Counted from the first letter of the stretch, positions 31,186 through 39,650 are shown. The stretch is 64,000 nucleotides of DNA from CALJFL01 sp047633055 (GCA_047633055.1 JBLIEI010000014.1:1-64000), one strand, 5' to 3'. The notes: generated by a model not told the origin, from the sequence alone. Made by a program: numbers and translations.

Positions 31186-33171
31186 GCCCGACCACTGGGC
31201 AGCTTCATTTTCTTGAAGGTCGGCGGCAGTGTGGTCTCTAGTCCATCGGACATATGCTTTCGCCAATTTATACTTCGAAAACCCCTCAACGTCAGAGGTA
31301 AAAATATCTACTATCGGTCTTCCCGGTTGACTTAGAGCCGCGCTAGAAGTATCGACGCCAAACTCACTTGCAACAATGCTGATCAGCGTTCCCCTAAGCA
31401 GGTCTTCGATTTCGGCTTTTTCCACTCCCGAGCAATAGTCTTTAGTTCTAAGAATATTTTTGTTACCTAGAGTGTGGACCAGATTTTCTTGTTGTGCTGC
31501 TTGATCGCCAGCGGCGTCAGAGTCTAATAGGGCAGCGACCTTTAATCTGTGTGCGTGCAATATAGTTGCGTAGTAAACAAGCTTTCCTGCGGAGTTTGCA
31601 AAAACCAGAGAAATTTTATTGTTTAAATCAATAATCTCACTCTCCCGAAGCATTGCGGACGTAGATTCCAGGTACCAATAGTCGGTGATGCCCTCCATGA
31701 CTAGATTTCTACTCTGCGAAAAAAGGCTGCTAGCAAGGTCGTAGCCAAGGGCTTCTTGCAGGGGCAGCAATCCAGCGGGATCACCAGACGAAATGGCTAG
31801 GTGAACTTTCGTGCCTTCGGCTCTCGTCTTCATTTCAACCACTCTGACGATATCTAATTCGTCGGGCCCCACTAGAAACGGAGAATGTGTTGAAAAAAGA
31901 GTTTGGTTCGCTGCCGCAAGCCGCGATAGGGTGTTTCTAAATTCACATTGCTTGAGCCCATGTAGGCTCATTCCGGGCTCGTCCAACAATAGAATTGCGT
32001 TCTCGTGTTTGTCTATCGCCTCCGCGAAAAAAACAACGAAGAATGAAACAAGCCATTGAAAGCCCTCGGATCGTTGATCCAATTCGATATCCACTCCAAG
32101 ATCATCTTCCACCACAACCTTCAAGTATTGCCCATCGACCAAAACTTTCAGTTTGTCCGCCTCAGGCCGATTGGAATCAGGCAGCCAAACAGATAGTATT
32201 TCCCTTGTTAGCCGGACGCTCGCAGCGTTGAGTTGGTAACTTCTTATATCGAGATTGTCTCTATAGGTTTTAAGGGCCTCAGCGTCATTTATGCCCGGTT
32301 CGGGGGTTTTTCCTAGAGCGGAAAGCTCTCTCGGCGTAAACCCAAGTAGCTTCAAGAGGCAGATGTTTCCGTAATCAAAGAACTCATCGTCAAGTATCTG
32401 ATCTTCGGTTCTTCTCGCAAGATGCTCCAAATGAATTAAAGGTTTTACGCGAAAGTAATTATTGAAAAGAATAAAGACTGGGACCCGTTCACCGAGCGTT
32501 TTCAGCGCGGATTCCCACAAGCCGTTGAACGCAATAGCTTCAATCAATGCGTCGTATCTGGCCTCTTCTTTATCATTATCCTCATCGACAAACTCGTAGC
32601 TTTCCTCCAGCCATTTATTAAGATTTTTTGACGTATCCCCCGAAACCCATGTGTAGTCGGCCCAATCGCTCGTTAAAGCCTTGAGCGAATCGCTAGGTTT
32701 TATTGGATCAGTATCCGATTCCTCGGGTGAATACTGTTTGTCCATGTGAGCGGCAATCCTGACTAAGTCCTTTTTCAAGTCTTTAAACCAAATTTTTTCC
32801 TGGCCACCCACCAGCGTATGCGTCCCTCGATTTGAATAATACCGACTAAGCTTGTATTCACTATCATGAAAAGCTTCCGGTATGAGGGCCTTGTCGGTAT
32901 CTTCCAGTCTAAAGGTCCCCTCAACGACAACAGTTTCGTTCGGCTCCACTGCACCGGTCGTAACGTCATTATATTTCGACCGCGGGTAGTCTCTAAGGAT
33001 GTCAAACCCCGGCGTATCCTCTGGCCGATTTAGCTGTTGCAAGGCCCTAAATAAAACTGTTTTTCCAGCTTCATTGGGGCCGACTAAAATTGTTTTTAAG
33101 TCTTCAATTTCGAATTCCGTAGAATCTACAATGCTTCGATAGCTCTGAACTCTTGCTTTTACTAATTTCAT
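31153..33171 (-). CDS. OLD-family ATP-dependent endonuclease
   Basis: This 672-residue protein has an N-terminal SMC/ABC-type ATPase with Walker A GPNEAGKT (31-38) and Walker B AILLLDEPGMSLHG, then STHSPFLVGPDELD. A C-terminal TOPRIM nuclease domain follows, with the glutamate in LVMEGITDYWYLES and the aspartates in AALLDSDAAGDQAA. OLD nucleases (type P2 old) degrade DNA of competing phages. The gene is opposite to the rest of the element and lies next to attR, the usual place for defence cargo. No adjacent UvrD-like helicase (Gabija) is present, so it is a stand-alone class 1 OLD. Confidence 0.88.
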   Translation of the reverse strand: MKLVKARVQSYRSIVDSTEFEIEDLKTILVGPNEAGKTVLFRALQQLNRPEDTPGFDILRDYPRSKYNDVTTGAVEPNETVVVEGTFRLEDTDKALIPEAFHDSEYKLSRYYSNRGTHTLVGGQEKIWFKDLKKDLVRIAAHMDKQYSPEESDTDPIKPSDSLKALTSDWADYTWVSGDTSKNLNKWLEESYEFVDEDNDKEEARYDALIEAIAFNGLWESALKTLGERVPVFILFNNYFRVKPLIHLEHLARRTEDQILDDEFFDYGNICLLKLLGFTPRELSALGKTPEPGINDAEALKTYRDNLDIRSYQLNAASVRLTREILSVWLPDSNRPEADKLKVLVDGQYLKVVVEDDLGVDIELDQRSEGFQWLVSFFVVFFAEAIDKHENAILLLDEPGMSLHGLKQCEFRNTLSRLAAANQTLFSTHSPFLVGPDELDIVRVVEMKTRAEGTKVHLAISSGDPAGLLPLQEALGYDLASSLFSQSRNLVMEGITDYWYLESTSAMLRESEIIDLNNKISLVFANSAGKLVYYATILHAHRLKVAALLDSDAAGDQAAQQENLVHTLGNKNILRTKDYCSGVEKAEIEDLLRGTLISIVASEFGVDTSSAALSQPGRPIVDIFTSDVEGFSKYKLAKAYVRWTRDHTAADLQENEAAQWSGLIDRVNKLLR

Positions 33172-33345
33172 TAGTTGATAGATCCCTTTTTACTGTTGAT
33201 ACGTTTCCGTATCCATTTACTTAAGGGGCTGCGAGCCCAGCTTGACTGTCTAGATGCTTAGTTGCAAAGCTAACCTTGGACCCCGCCCCGTTCAGATGTC
33301 CCTGTGTACTTCTCGGCCGCTGGCCGTTAATCAAAACTCGAACGC

Positions 33346-33687
33346 CTACTTAACGCTATCGACCAGCGCCACGGCAAGCGCCCCAACTCCAACAACGAAT
33401 CCCAAGAGTACAAGGGCTGAAGCGACCCGAAGCACCGTGTTAGTGGTAGTACCGATCTTTTCACCGTAGCGTTCAAGATTCGCCAACAGTATGGTAATTG
33501 CAACAATCGAAGCCAGAATGCACACACCAAGCCCAGCGGCTACGAACGGAATTAACTGGGTGCCTAACTGCCCGGCGCTGAGGTCACTGAGAAGGGCTGC
33601 ACAAACAGCAAGCCCCGCAGTAGAGACCGTGGCAAGGTGCTTGTAGAGGTCGATTGCTATCTTGCGCTTTTCAACACCGATGTTCAT
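33346..33687 (-). CDS. Small membrane protein in defence-cargo position
   Basis: Started at ATG 33687 (MNIGVEKRKIAIDLYKHLAT); a TTG six codons earlier is also possible, and neither has a clear ribosome site. The 113 residues contain about three hydrophobic helices (TAGLAVCAALL; LIPFVAAGLGVCILASIVAI; VLLGFVVGVGALAVALV). It lies upstream of the OLD gene on the same strand, 174 bases apart. It could be a separate host-range or abortive-infection factor. No family recognised. Confidence 0.6.
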   Translation of the reverse strand: MNIGVEKRKIAIDLYKHLATVSTAGLAVCAALLSDLSAGQLGTQLIPFVAAGLGVCILASIVAITILLANLERYGEKIGTTTNTVLRVASALVLLGFVVGVGALAVALVDSVK

Positions 33688-33748
33688 GCTGGAAGGATAA
33701 CCCAACTAGCCAATACACTGAAACGTTGCGGTAAACCTACAGAAAGAA

Positions 33749-33772
33749 TGCCGCAACTATTGCCGCACCTAT
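33749..33772 (+). repeat. Right pair of 12-bp repeats (candidate integrase arm sites)
   Basis: TGCCGCAACTAT (33749-33760) and TGCCGCACCTAT (33761-33772) lie in tandem, same orientation as the left pair. The sequence CCCAATGA follows both pairs. Confidence 0.75.
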
Positions 33773-33819
33773 TATAGGAATATTACCCAATGATCACTAT
33801 TTTAGAGACTTTGCGAATA

Positions 33820-33865
33820 ACTGTTAATCAATGGGTCGCTGGTTCGAGCCCAGCAAGCGGAGCCA
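33820..33865 (+). repeat. attR: 46-bp direct repeat (displaced tRNA-Asn 3' end)
   Basis: Identical over 46 bases to 22953-22998, beginning ACTGTTAATCAATGG and ending GCCA. It lacks the 5' half of the tRNA. Confidence 0.97.
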
Positions 33866-33883
33866 TATTTAGTATTGAATATC

Positions 33884-33912
33884 AAAGGGTTGCAGAAATG
33901 CAGCCCTTTTTT
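33884..33912 (+). terminator. Displaced native terminator of tRNA-Asn
   Basis: GGGTTGCA (33887-33894), loop GAAA, TGCAGCCC (33899-33906), then six T. It lies 21 bases beyond attR, where the tRNA terminator would be in an uninterrupted chromosome. From here to 34133 I see no gene. Confidence 0.8.
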
Positions 33913-34133
33913 ATTGCGCTAATAAATCACTTTGCCATTTGAAGGGCTTTGCGCTCCTATATTCAGCTAAATAACCCGTGTGCTTACGAGAACAGCTTAC
34001 TCGGCTCCCGCCCTCTGTAGCGCTCATTGAGTTAACAACCCTCGAATATGAATATCGTCGGGTAGCGGAACTAAATCGACAAATGCGTCTCTTCAATTCA
34101 ATGCGCTTGCCCTAGACACCAGGAGTAAAAAGC

Positions 34134-34910
34134 ATGATCAGTAAACTGTTTTCCATGGAGGGCAAGGTCTGCCTCATTACCGGCGGTTCTCGAGGCCTTG
34201 GCTACGCTATCGCACAGGCATTTTTCACCGCCGGAGCCAAACGGATATACATTACGGCGCGCAAAGCGGAAGCCTGCGAGCAAGCGGCGAAAGAACTTTC
34301 CAAACTCGGTGAGTGTATAGCACTGCCCGGTGATATCAGCGATATGTCTGAGATAGATCGCCTGGCAAAGACGCTTCAGGAGAAAGAGACCTCCATCGAT
34401 GTGCTGGTAAACAACGCAGGTGTAGGTTGGTTGGCGCCTTTAGGACAGTTCCCGGAAAAAGGATGGGACAAAGTAATGGATCTCAACGTGAAAACACCTT
34501 TCTTCCTAATCCAGGCATTACTGCCTCTTCTTAGAAATGGTGCCAGCTCCGAGGCGACCGCCAGCGTCATCAACATTGGCTCTATCGCCGGCATTCTGGG
34601 CCGCACTGACACATTCAGTTATGCCCCCGCGAAGGCAGCAGTGCATCAGGTTACTCGCAACATGGCAGTGGTTTTGGCAGAAGATAATATTCGGGTAAAC
34701 GCAATTGCCCCGGGGCGATTTCACACCAAAATGACCGAATACGCCAGCCAAGACAAAGCACTGTACGACGCTGAGATAGCAGCGATACCCCTACACCGCT
34801 GGGGCCGCGATCCAGACATAATGGGAGTTGCGGTCATGCTGGCAAGTTCGGCCAGCGCTTTTATGACAGGACAGATATTAACTATCGATGGTGGAACCAC
34901 GTTGGTATAA
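34134..34910 (+). CDS. Short-chain dehydrogenase/reductase (RhlG-like)
   Basis: A 258-residue Rossmann-fold enzyme with the cofactor motif TGGSRGLG, NNAG, the catalytic serine in INIGSIAGI and YxxxK in SYAPAKAAV, and a C-terminal GQILTIDGGTTLV. It oxidises or reduces a hydroxyl/keto group with NAD(P). The opening SMEGKVCLITGG and a segment IYITARKAEACEQAA recall RhlG-like 3-oxoacyl reductases; the substrate is not known. AGGAG lies 9 bases before ATG 34134. Confidence 0.88.
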   Translation: MISKLFSMEGKVCLITGGSRGLGYAIAQAFFTAGAKRIYITARKAEACEQAAKELSKLGECIALPGDISDMSEIDRLAKTLQEKETSIDVLVNNAGVGWLAPLGQFPEKGWDKVMDLNVKTPFFLIQALLPLLRNGASSEATASVINIGSIAGILGRTDTFSYAPAKAAVHQVTRNMAVVLAEDNIRVNAIAPGRFHTKMTEYASQDKALYDAEIAAIPLHRWGRDPDIMGVAVMLASSASAFMTGQILTIDGGTTLV

Positions 34911-34936
34911 CGTGTGTCACCGAATGACCCAACCTG

Positions 34937-35821
34937 CTAACGCTGGTTGCTGTTAATCGGGTTGCGGACTGGCAACACCCAGCGGCGCCACATCAACGGC
35001 AGCAGCAAGAGGCGATCCGGGCGCGAATCGCGGCTCTTGCGGAGATACTCAAGGCCCACGGGCATGATCCCCGCATCCTCGAACGGCACGCTGCGTGCCG
35101 TGCCGAACAAATAATCAAACCAGGGAACAACCGTGCCGTAGTTGCTGTTGGTGAACTGTAGGTCGAGGCTGTGGTGCAGGCGGTGAAAGTCTGGCGTGAC
35201 AATGACTTTGCGCAGTACACGATCGACTGCGGCTGGCACATAGATATTACTGTGATTGAACAGTACCAGCAGCACTCGAAGCAGTTGATAAAGAACCAGC
35301 ATCAGCGTGGGCGCACCAAATAACAGAAAGACCGGCAGCAGAACGAGTGTGCCTATCACCACCTCTGCGATGTGGTGCCTGTGGGAGGTGGTCACATCAA
35401 AGGTGGTATCTGTGTGGTGTACAGCATGCATGCGCCACAGGCCGCTGACACGATGAAAAACCCGGTGAATCCAGTACTGAGCGAACTCGACCAGGACCAC
35501 TATTATTACGACGGCTACCGCCGGCTGCAGGCGCTCATAAAGGCCGGGGTCAGGGAAATATGAACGCAGTAGCGCCCAGCTTCCTAATTGCAGAGTGAGC
35601 CAAAACATAACGAAGAAATTGAGGCTGGCGAGAAACCAGTTCGTGAGCCAATGCGCTACCGGGACATCCGCACTGTGGCGCCTGGGCCACAGTTGCTCCA
35701 GCACCATAAGAAGCAGCATACCGCCAAAAGTAAAGACCAGCAGCGTGAGACTTCGCTGGTCAATAAGAAAGGCCAGTAAGAAGTCGTCGTGTGACGGTGC
35801 GAGTGTTATCCGATTCGACAA
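34937..35821 (-). CDS. Sterol desaturase / fatty acid hydroxylase family membrane protein
   Basis: A 294-residue membrane protein with about four hydrophobic segments and the histidine clusters of the family: HRVFH, MHAVHHTD and FHRLHHS. These bind a diiron centre that hydroxylates or desaturates a lipid. It is convergent with the SDR gene, 26 bases apart. The substrate, a lipid or carotenoid, cannot be told. Confidence 0.9.
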   Translation of the reverse strand: MSNRITLAPSHDDFLLAFLIDQRSLTLLVFTFGGMLLLMVLEQLWPRRHSADVPVAHWLTNWFLASLNFFVMFWLTLQLGSWALLRSYFPDPGLYERLQPAVAVVIIVVLVEFAQYWIHRVFHRVSGLWRMHAVHHTDTTFDVTTSHRHHIAEVVIGTLVLLPVFLLFGAPTLMLVLYQLLRVLLVLFNHSNIYVPAAVDRVLRKVIVTPDFHRLHHSLDLQFTNSNYGTVVPWFDYLFGTARSVPFEDAGIMPVGLEYLRKSRDSRPDRLLLLPLMWRRWVLPVRNPINSNQR

Positions 35822-35829
35822 AGCCTGAC

Positions 35830-36609
35830 TCAGTTCAAGGCCCGCATCGAAAGACCCAGCATGGCATAGTCTACAGCCATGTAACCGTTGGTCATGGTGC
35901 GCACGGCGGCCGGGGTGTGTTTGAGCACGTCTTGGGCCATTACGCCGTTGTAAACAGTTTCACCATTAATGTACCGGAACCGGTACCAGGGCAGGCCGGA
36001 TTGCGTTATCCCGATTTGGGCGATGTCTGCTTTGAGTCTGACATCACTTGATTCGAAGAGACGACAGTCTACGTTACACTCCGCACCGTCCGCCAGCTGG
36101 GAACCGTCGACACAGGCATCGAGCAACTCCAGTGCGTTGGGTGGGCATGAGCCAAGGGGGGGCAGCGTCACAGGCCCTATACTCAAGGGGACTCCAGATT
36201 CATTCATATAAATATTAAGATCGTTGCCATTGATAACCTGTGTCTCACCTGCAGGATCGGAGATTTCTATACCCACAAAAGCTCCTGCATGGGCATTGTG
36301 CATCAGGCTGACGCCACCACCGGCACTGGCCAGCGAAGCCAGCGCCAGCGCGCCTGCAATAACGGGTATAACGCCATTTTGCCTCTTTCTGAATGATATA
36401 AACGCAGTGAATGCCAGCAGTAGCGCTAGCAGTATCAACATGGTGCTGCCCAGTATCGGCACGGCCACAGCCGCCGTCGGCAGGGGCCCAAAGGTAATGC
36501 TGCCGCTGCCAAGTACCCCCGCCTGGGCTATCGCGGCGCCAAGCAATAGAACACTGCCCGTTAAAATAGATTGGATAAGGATGAGTAATCGCTGCTGAAT
36601 TTTTCTCAC
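35830..36609 (-). CDS. Midcut-by-XrtH-like protein with endosialidase-chaperone-like tail
   Basis: I start it at GTG 36609 (AAGGA 8 bases upstream), 259 residues. A signal peptide ends at AQA near residue 32. A second hydrophobic stretch in the middle, VAVPILGSTMLILLALLLAF followed by RKRQNG, looks like an exosortase H signal (IPTL type), but placed internally. The C-terminal part DVRLKADIAQIG ... YMAVDYAMLGLSM resembles the S74 endosialidase chaperone, a self-cleaving trimerisation domain. It is probably a surface protein cut in the middle. The exosortase itself is not in this window. Assignment by pattern only. Confidence 0.65.
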   Translation of the reverse strand: MRKIQQRLLILIQSILTGSVLLLGAAIAQAGVLGSGSITFGPLPTAAVAVPILGSTMLILLALLLAFTAFISFRKRQNGVIPVIAGALALASLASAGGGVSLMHNAHAGAFVGIEISDPAGETQVINGNDLNIYMNESGVPLSIGPVTLPPLGSCPPNALELLDACVDGSQLADGAECNVDCRLFESSDVRLKADIAQIGITQSGLPWYRFRYINGETVYNGVMAQDVLKHTPAAVRTMTNGYMAVDYAMLGLSMRALN

Positions 36610-36891
36610 GTTAAATTCCTTGCCTACTTTAATTAATTTTTTTAGACTCTCGATTGTCCCATTAAGCCCCAAGGAGGCAAGCCCGTCTAGCATTCTTTCA
36701 CGCTTGCAGACCTACCCCCCCCTTCGCAACCCCGCCCAAGGCCCTGCGTTACCCCTGTTTGCGAGGTTGCGTAGGTGTATAAGCCATCTCTCAAACCCTG
36801 TATCAATTTTGCTGAAAGGGTTACTGCAGTCACGTAAACTGTCCTAATATTTTTAAACACAAATGATACTCGCGACAATAGGACTCCCGCT

Positions 36892-37284
36892 ATGCTTGGA
36901 AAGATACTTCTGTGGATCTCAGCAGTGACATTTATCTCATACGGTCTGGTGTGCTTTTTCGCGCCGGGTGTACCCGCAGGTTATGCCGGGCTAACGATGA
37001 CCAATGGAGACGCGTTCGCTGAAATAGTTGCTATGTATGGCGGGCTGCAAACCGGGTTCGGAATATTCTGCCTGCTGGCCGCACTGCGCAGCGAGTACTT
37101 TCGGGCGGGCCTGATGCTTTTAGCGCTGTGTATTGGGATGCTGGCGCTGGGCCGACTTTACTCTTTCGCGACTGGCGGGAATCCTGTGGGTGCTTATACC
37201 TACGGCGCATTCGCCTATGAAATGACCACTGCAATACTGGCGATTGTTGCTATAAAACTCTCTGCCAGAGTGCAACCAGAGTGA
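36892..37284 (+). CDS. Four-helix membrane protein, DUF4345-like
   Basis: 130 residues with four hydrophobic helices (WISAVTFISYGLVCFFAPG; GGLQTGFGIFCLLAAL; AGLMLLALCIGMLALGRLYS; AYEMTTAILAIVAIKL). The arrangement resembles the DUF4345 family of small inner-membrane proteins. Function unknown. The 282 bases upstream (36610-36891) hold no gene that I can see. Confidence 0.7.
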   Translation: MLGKILLWISAVTFISYGLVCFFAPGVPAGYAGLTMTNGDAFAEIVAMYGGLQTGFGIFCLLAALRSEYFRAGLMLLALCIGMLALGRLYSFATGGNPVGAYTYGAFAYEMTTAILAIVAIKLSARVQPE

Positions 37285-37304
37285 GCGCACTCTGAGATTG
37301 ACGG

Positions 37305-38660
37305 CTAGGGCAACCGTCCCTCAATGTAGTCATCAATCATTTCATGATAGCGGCGTACCCGGATCTCCTGATTCGAGAGGTAAACTCCCTTGAATCCTCG
37401 CGAGCGAAAGCCACGTTGCTGCGACACGAATATCGCCACGTCGTCTTCAATCGCAGGGCCGATGTAATCTTCACCATAAGTCAGCATTGACACCGCCGTT
37501 TCACTTCCGTCAAGCGAGGTAGCAAGGGTCGCGCTGTTACCCGGGTCCAGCCCGGCATCGATAGAGGCTGGACTACCGTACCACCAGTTATCAAACAGAC
37601 ATTGCTCCGGATCATCACGGTGAGGGCGCGCTCGCAAAAAGTGAAAACCGTCGGCCCAAACCGTTACCGCAAAATTCGGGAAAAGTGTGTAATGAAAGGC
37701 GTCTGTCAATTGCTCGTCTGGCACATTGCCGTAGTGTGCATAGCCAAGAGCTCGCCCATGCTGACGCTTGGCATTCTGGAGTGCTTCGCGCGTTGCCTCG
37801 GGGCGACCATTAAATTCGTTCGGATCCAAGGACCAATAACGTAACAAACTGGCCAAAGGTTCCAAAATGTTGCCGTCGCTGTCTGTATAAGACGAGCCAT
37901 ACCCCCCCTTCATGATCATCCGGTTGTGGCCCTCGTCGGCAAGATCAAACCGGGTTTCTTTGAAATAGGTATTGATATCACTGCGAATCGCAGCGCGGTC
38001 GTCACCGGGCTTGGCACCCTGGTGAACCGTAGGCACGTGGTAGGACTCATTAAAATTATCCAGAACAACTTTCCAATTGCACGGTAGCCACATGGTATTG
38101 GCCATGGTGCGTTTCCAAGTGTGTATTTCTCGCGCCTCCCAGTCATCCCAGATCGGGCCGAGAAATTCCCGCAGCGGTTTACAGTCCGTGTCCATGTTGA
38201 CCCAGACAAAACCAGCGAACGTTTCACAGGCCAGTTCCTGTAATTTAATTTTTCCACAAGGGTTCCCTTCGGGAAAATCCTCTTTGTCTGGCGCGAAACT
38301 TAAACTGCCATCCGGAAGAAAAGCCCAGCTGTGGTACTTGCAAACAAAGCGCCGCGGTGAGGATCCCTTGCTTTCGCAGACCAGCGGATTACCCCTGTGC
38401 TGGCAGACGTTGTAGAACGCCTTCACTGAGTCATTCTGTTGACGCACCATCAAGATTTCCTCGGGCCCCAATTCTTCCATCTGCCAATCACCGGGATTGG
38501 GCAACTCAGCTTCACGCCCTAATAACAACCACGATTTGGTCCACATACCCTCCCACTCCTCGCGCATAAAATCGCGCGAGGTATAGCGGCTGCCCGGAAT
38601 GGTGTGTCCCCGGGTCTGTTGCTCCGGCCAACGCTCTATAGTGCTTGTTGTTGATACCAC
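37305..38660 (-). CDS. Rieske-type aromatic ring-hydroxylating dioxygenase, alpha subunit
   Basis: Started at GTG 38660 (GAGG 9 bases upstream; the TTG before it lies in the ribosome site), 451 residues. The Rieske cluster ligands are CQH and CKYH (VCQHRGNPLVCES; FVCKYHSWAF). The catalytic iron site shows NESYHVPTVH and a C-terminal aspartate region. It would insert oxygen into an aromatic or similar compound using electrons from a separate reductase, which is not nearby. Substrate unknown. Confidence 0.92.
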   Translation of the reverse strand: MVSTTSTIERWPEQQTRGHTIPGSRYTSRDFMREEWEGMWTKSWLLLGREAELPNPGDWQMEELGPEEILMVRQQNDSVKAFYNVCQHRGNPLVCESKGSSPRRFVCKYHSWAFLPDGSLSFAPDKEDFPEGNPCGKIKLQELACETFAGFVWVNMDTDCKPLREFLGPIWDDWEAREIHTWKRTMANTMWLPCNWKVVLDNFNESYHVPTVHQGAKPGDDRAAIRSDINTYFKETRFDLADEGHNRMIMKGGYGSSYTDSDGNILEPLASLLRYWSLDPNEFNGRPEATREALQNAKRQHGRALGYAHYGNVPDEQLTDAFHYTLFPNFAVTVWADGFHFLRARPHRDDPEQCLFDNWWYGSPASIDAGLDPGNSATLATSLDGSETAVSMLTYGEDYIGPAIEDDVAIFVSQQRGFRSRGFKGVYLSNQEIRVRRYHEMIDDYIEGRLP

Positions 38661-38817
38661 TGCAGACTTCCTCAAAAATTATGATTATTTTTTTAAACCA
38701 GGGGAGAGTTTACTCATCTCCCGTTGATTATCGATCATTAGTTTTGAACCAAAAGGAAGTGGCTGTCTATAATAGAGCGGAATATCTCTACTCGCCCTTT
38801 GATTATGGACTTACCGT

Positions 38818-39234
38818 ATGGCACAAGAATTTAACGCAGGTAGTTTTTTCGCAAGATGGCTTTTTGCTGCACTGTTGGTATTTGGCACCTACAACCCTAC
38901 GGCTTACTCGTTTTTTAGCTGGGTCCTGGCGGAGGGTACGGAGTTCGGTCCTATTGTCGCTATCATCGGGCTGGCGTTGTTGATCTGCTGGATTATTTTT
39001 CTGCGGGCGACCTTTCTGTCCATGGGCTGGCTGGGCATCTGCCTGGGCGGCGCTCTGTTTGCCTGCGTGCTGTGGCTATTTGTAGACCTCGGCTGGATCA
39101 CCCTCGACTCCACCGGAGCCATTACGTGGCTGGTGCTGCTCGTTATGTCGCTAATTCTGGCCACGGGTATATCCTGGTCACATATCAGGCGGAGGCTTAC
39201 CGGCCAGCTTGACGTAGACGATATTGAAGATTGA
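38818..39234 (+). CDS. Small membrane protein, DUF6524-like
   Basis: 138 residues with four hydrophobic helices (FFARWLFAALLVFGTYNPTA; IVAIIGLALLICWIIFL; GICLGGALFACVLWLFVDLG; WLVLLVMSLILATGISW) and an acidic tail (DVDDIED). The N-terminal FxxRWxFAxxLVxxTYNP pattern fits the DUF6524 family found mainly in marine bacteria. Function unknown. Divergent from the dioxygenase gene. Confidence 0.7.
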   Translation: MAQEFNAGSFFARWLFAALLVFGTYNPTAYSFFSWVLAEGTEFGPIVAIIGLALLICWIIFLRATFLSMGWLGICLGGALFACVLWLFVDLGWITLDSTGAITWLVLLVMSLILATGISWSHIRRRLTGQLDVDDIED

Positions 39235-39244
39235 GCACCCATGA

Positions 39245-39265
39245 AAAAGCCGCCCGGAGGCGGCT
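39245..39265 (-). terminator. Terminator for the small secreted protein gene
   Basis: The stem AGCCGCC-cgga-GGCGGCT (39248-39265) is followed on the minus strand by TTTTT. It may also serve the gene on the other strand. Confidence 0.75.
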
Positions 39266-39314
39266 GATAACCGTGTTGCGATACCACTAGGGAGCAGTGA
39301 TTGGGCAAATCCGG

Positions 39315-39650
39315 TCAGTCACTTAATGATACCGTCTCAGCGCCCTCGCGATAGGCAGGAGTGGCCATTGCTACGCCTTGCTTATCACTCATATTGGTGT
39401 TGCCTTCCTTGTCTATCCAGCAGATTACCAATTGGCTTTCGCCGTCTGTTGGCGCTGCGTGAATCTTCATTTTGGCCCCTACGCGTGAGCGCTTGACGCC
39501 TTTCAGCTTCATCCGGGTATCGTCGCCAAATACGCTAGCAATATCCGACTTACACTGCGCCAGATGCTGGCTGTCTAGCTTTGCGGCCATGGTGGACGCG
39601 GAAGCGCCGGTCAAGACCAGTCCAAGTGTTGCTATGGCTACCATTTTCAT
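39315..39650 (-). CDS. Small secreted protein
   Basis: 111 residues with a signal peptide (MKMVAIATLGLVLTGASAS, cleavage near MAA). The mature part has two cysteines (LAQCKSDIAS and QLVICWIDKEG) that could form one disulfide. No family is recognised. It is a periplasmic or exported protein of unknown role, monocistronic, with its own terminator. Confidence 0.75.
   Translation of the reverse strand: MKMVAIATLGLVLTGASASTMAAKLDSQHLAQCKSDIASVFGDDTRMKLKGVKRSRVGAKMKIHAAPTDGESQLVICWIDKEGNTNMSDKQGVAMATPAYREGAETVSLSD

Larger units (their letters stand above)
22953..33865. mobile_element. Integrated capsid-encoding satellite-like element in tRNA-Asn
   Basis: Two perfect 46-bp copies of the tRNA-Asn 3' end bound about 10.9 kb. 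Reading inward from the intact tRNA come the integrase, two unknown early genes, a small HTH gene, a replication-like gene with iterons, an AP2-domain gene, a small unknown gene, a protease/capsid fusion, an RNA candidate and a small-terminase gene. At the right end, on the minus strand, are an OLD nuclease and a membrane protein. Portal, large terminase, tail and lysis genes are absent. The size and content fit a phage satellite that makes its own capsid and borrows the rest. That reading is inference; the boundaries are seen directly. Confidence 0.93.

Noticed and set aside
31153..33171. Gabija or Septu-type defence pair
   Set aside because: The nuclease is OLD-like, but no UvrD-like helicase or second partner gene is adjacent; only a small membrane protein lies nearby.
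22999..33819. CRISPR array or toxin-antitoxin pair in the element
   Set aside because: No regular repeat-spacer pattern and no recognisable toxin or antitoxin motif; the repeats seen are paired 12-mers and iterons.
22953..33865. Complete prophage
   Set aside because: Only about 10.9 kb, with no portal, tail, holin or large terminase that I can find. One or more small unknown genes could hide such functions, but not a full set.
33820..33865. Second tRNA-Asn gene
   Set aside because: Only the 3' half is present, without acceptor 5' strand or D-arm; it is the attR copy.
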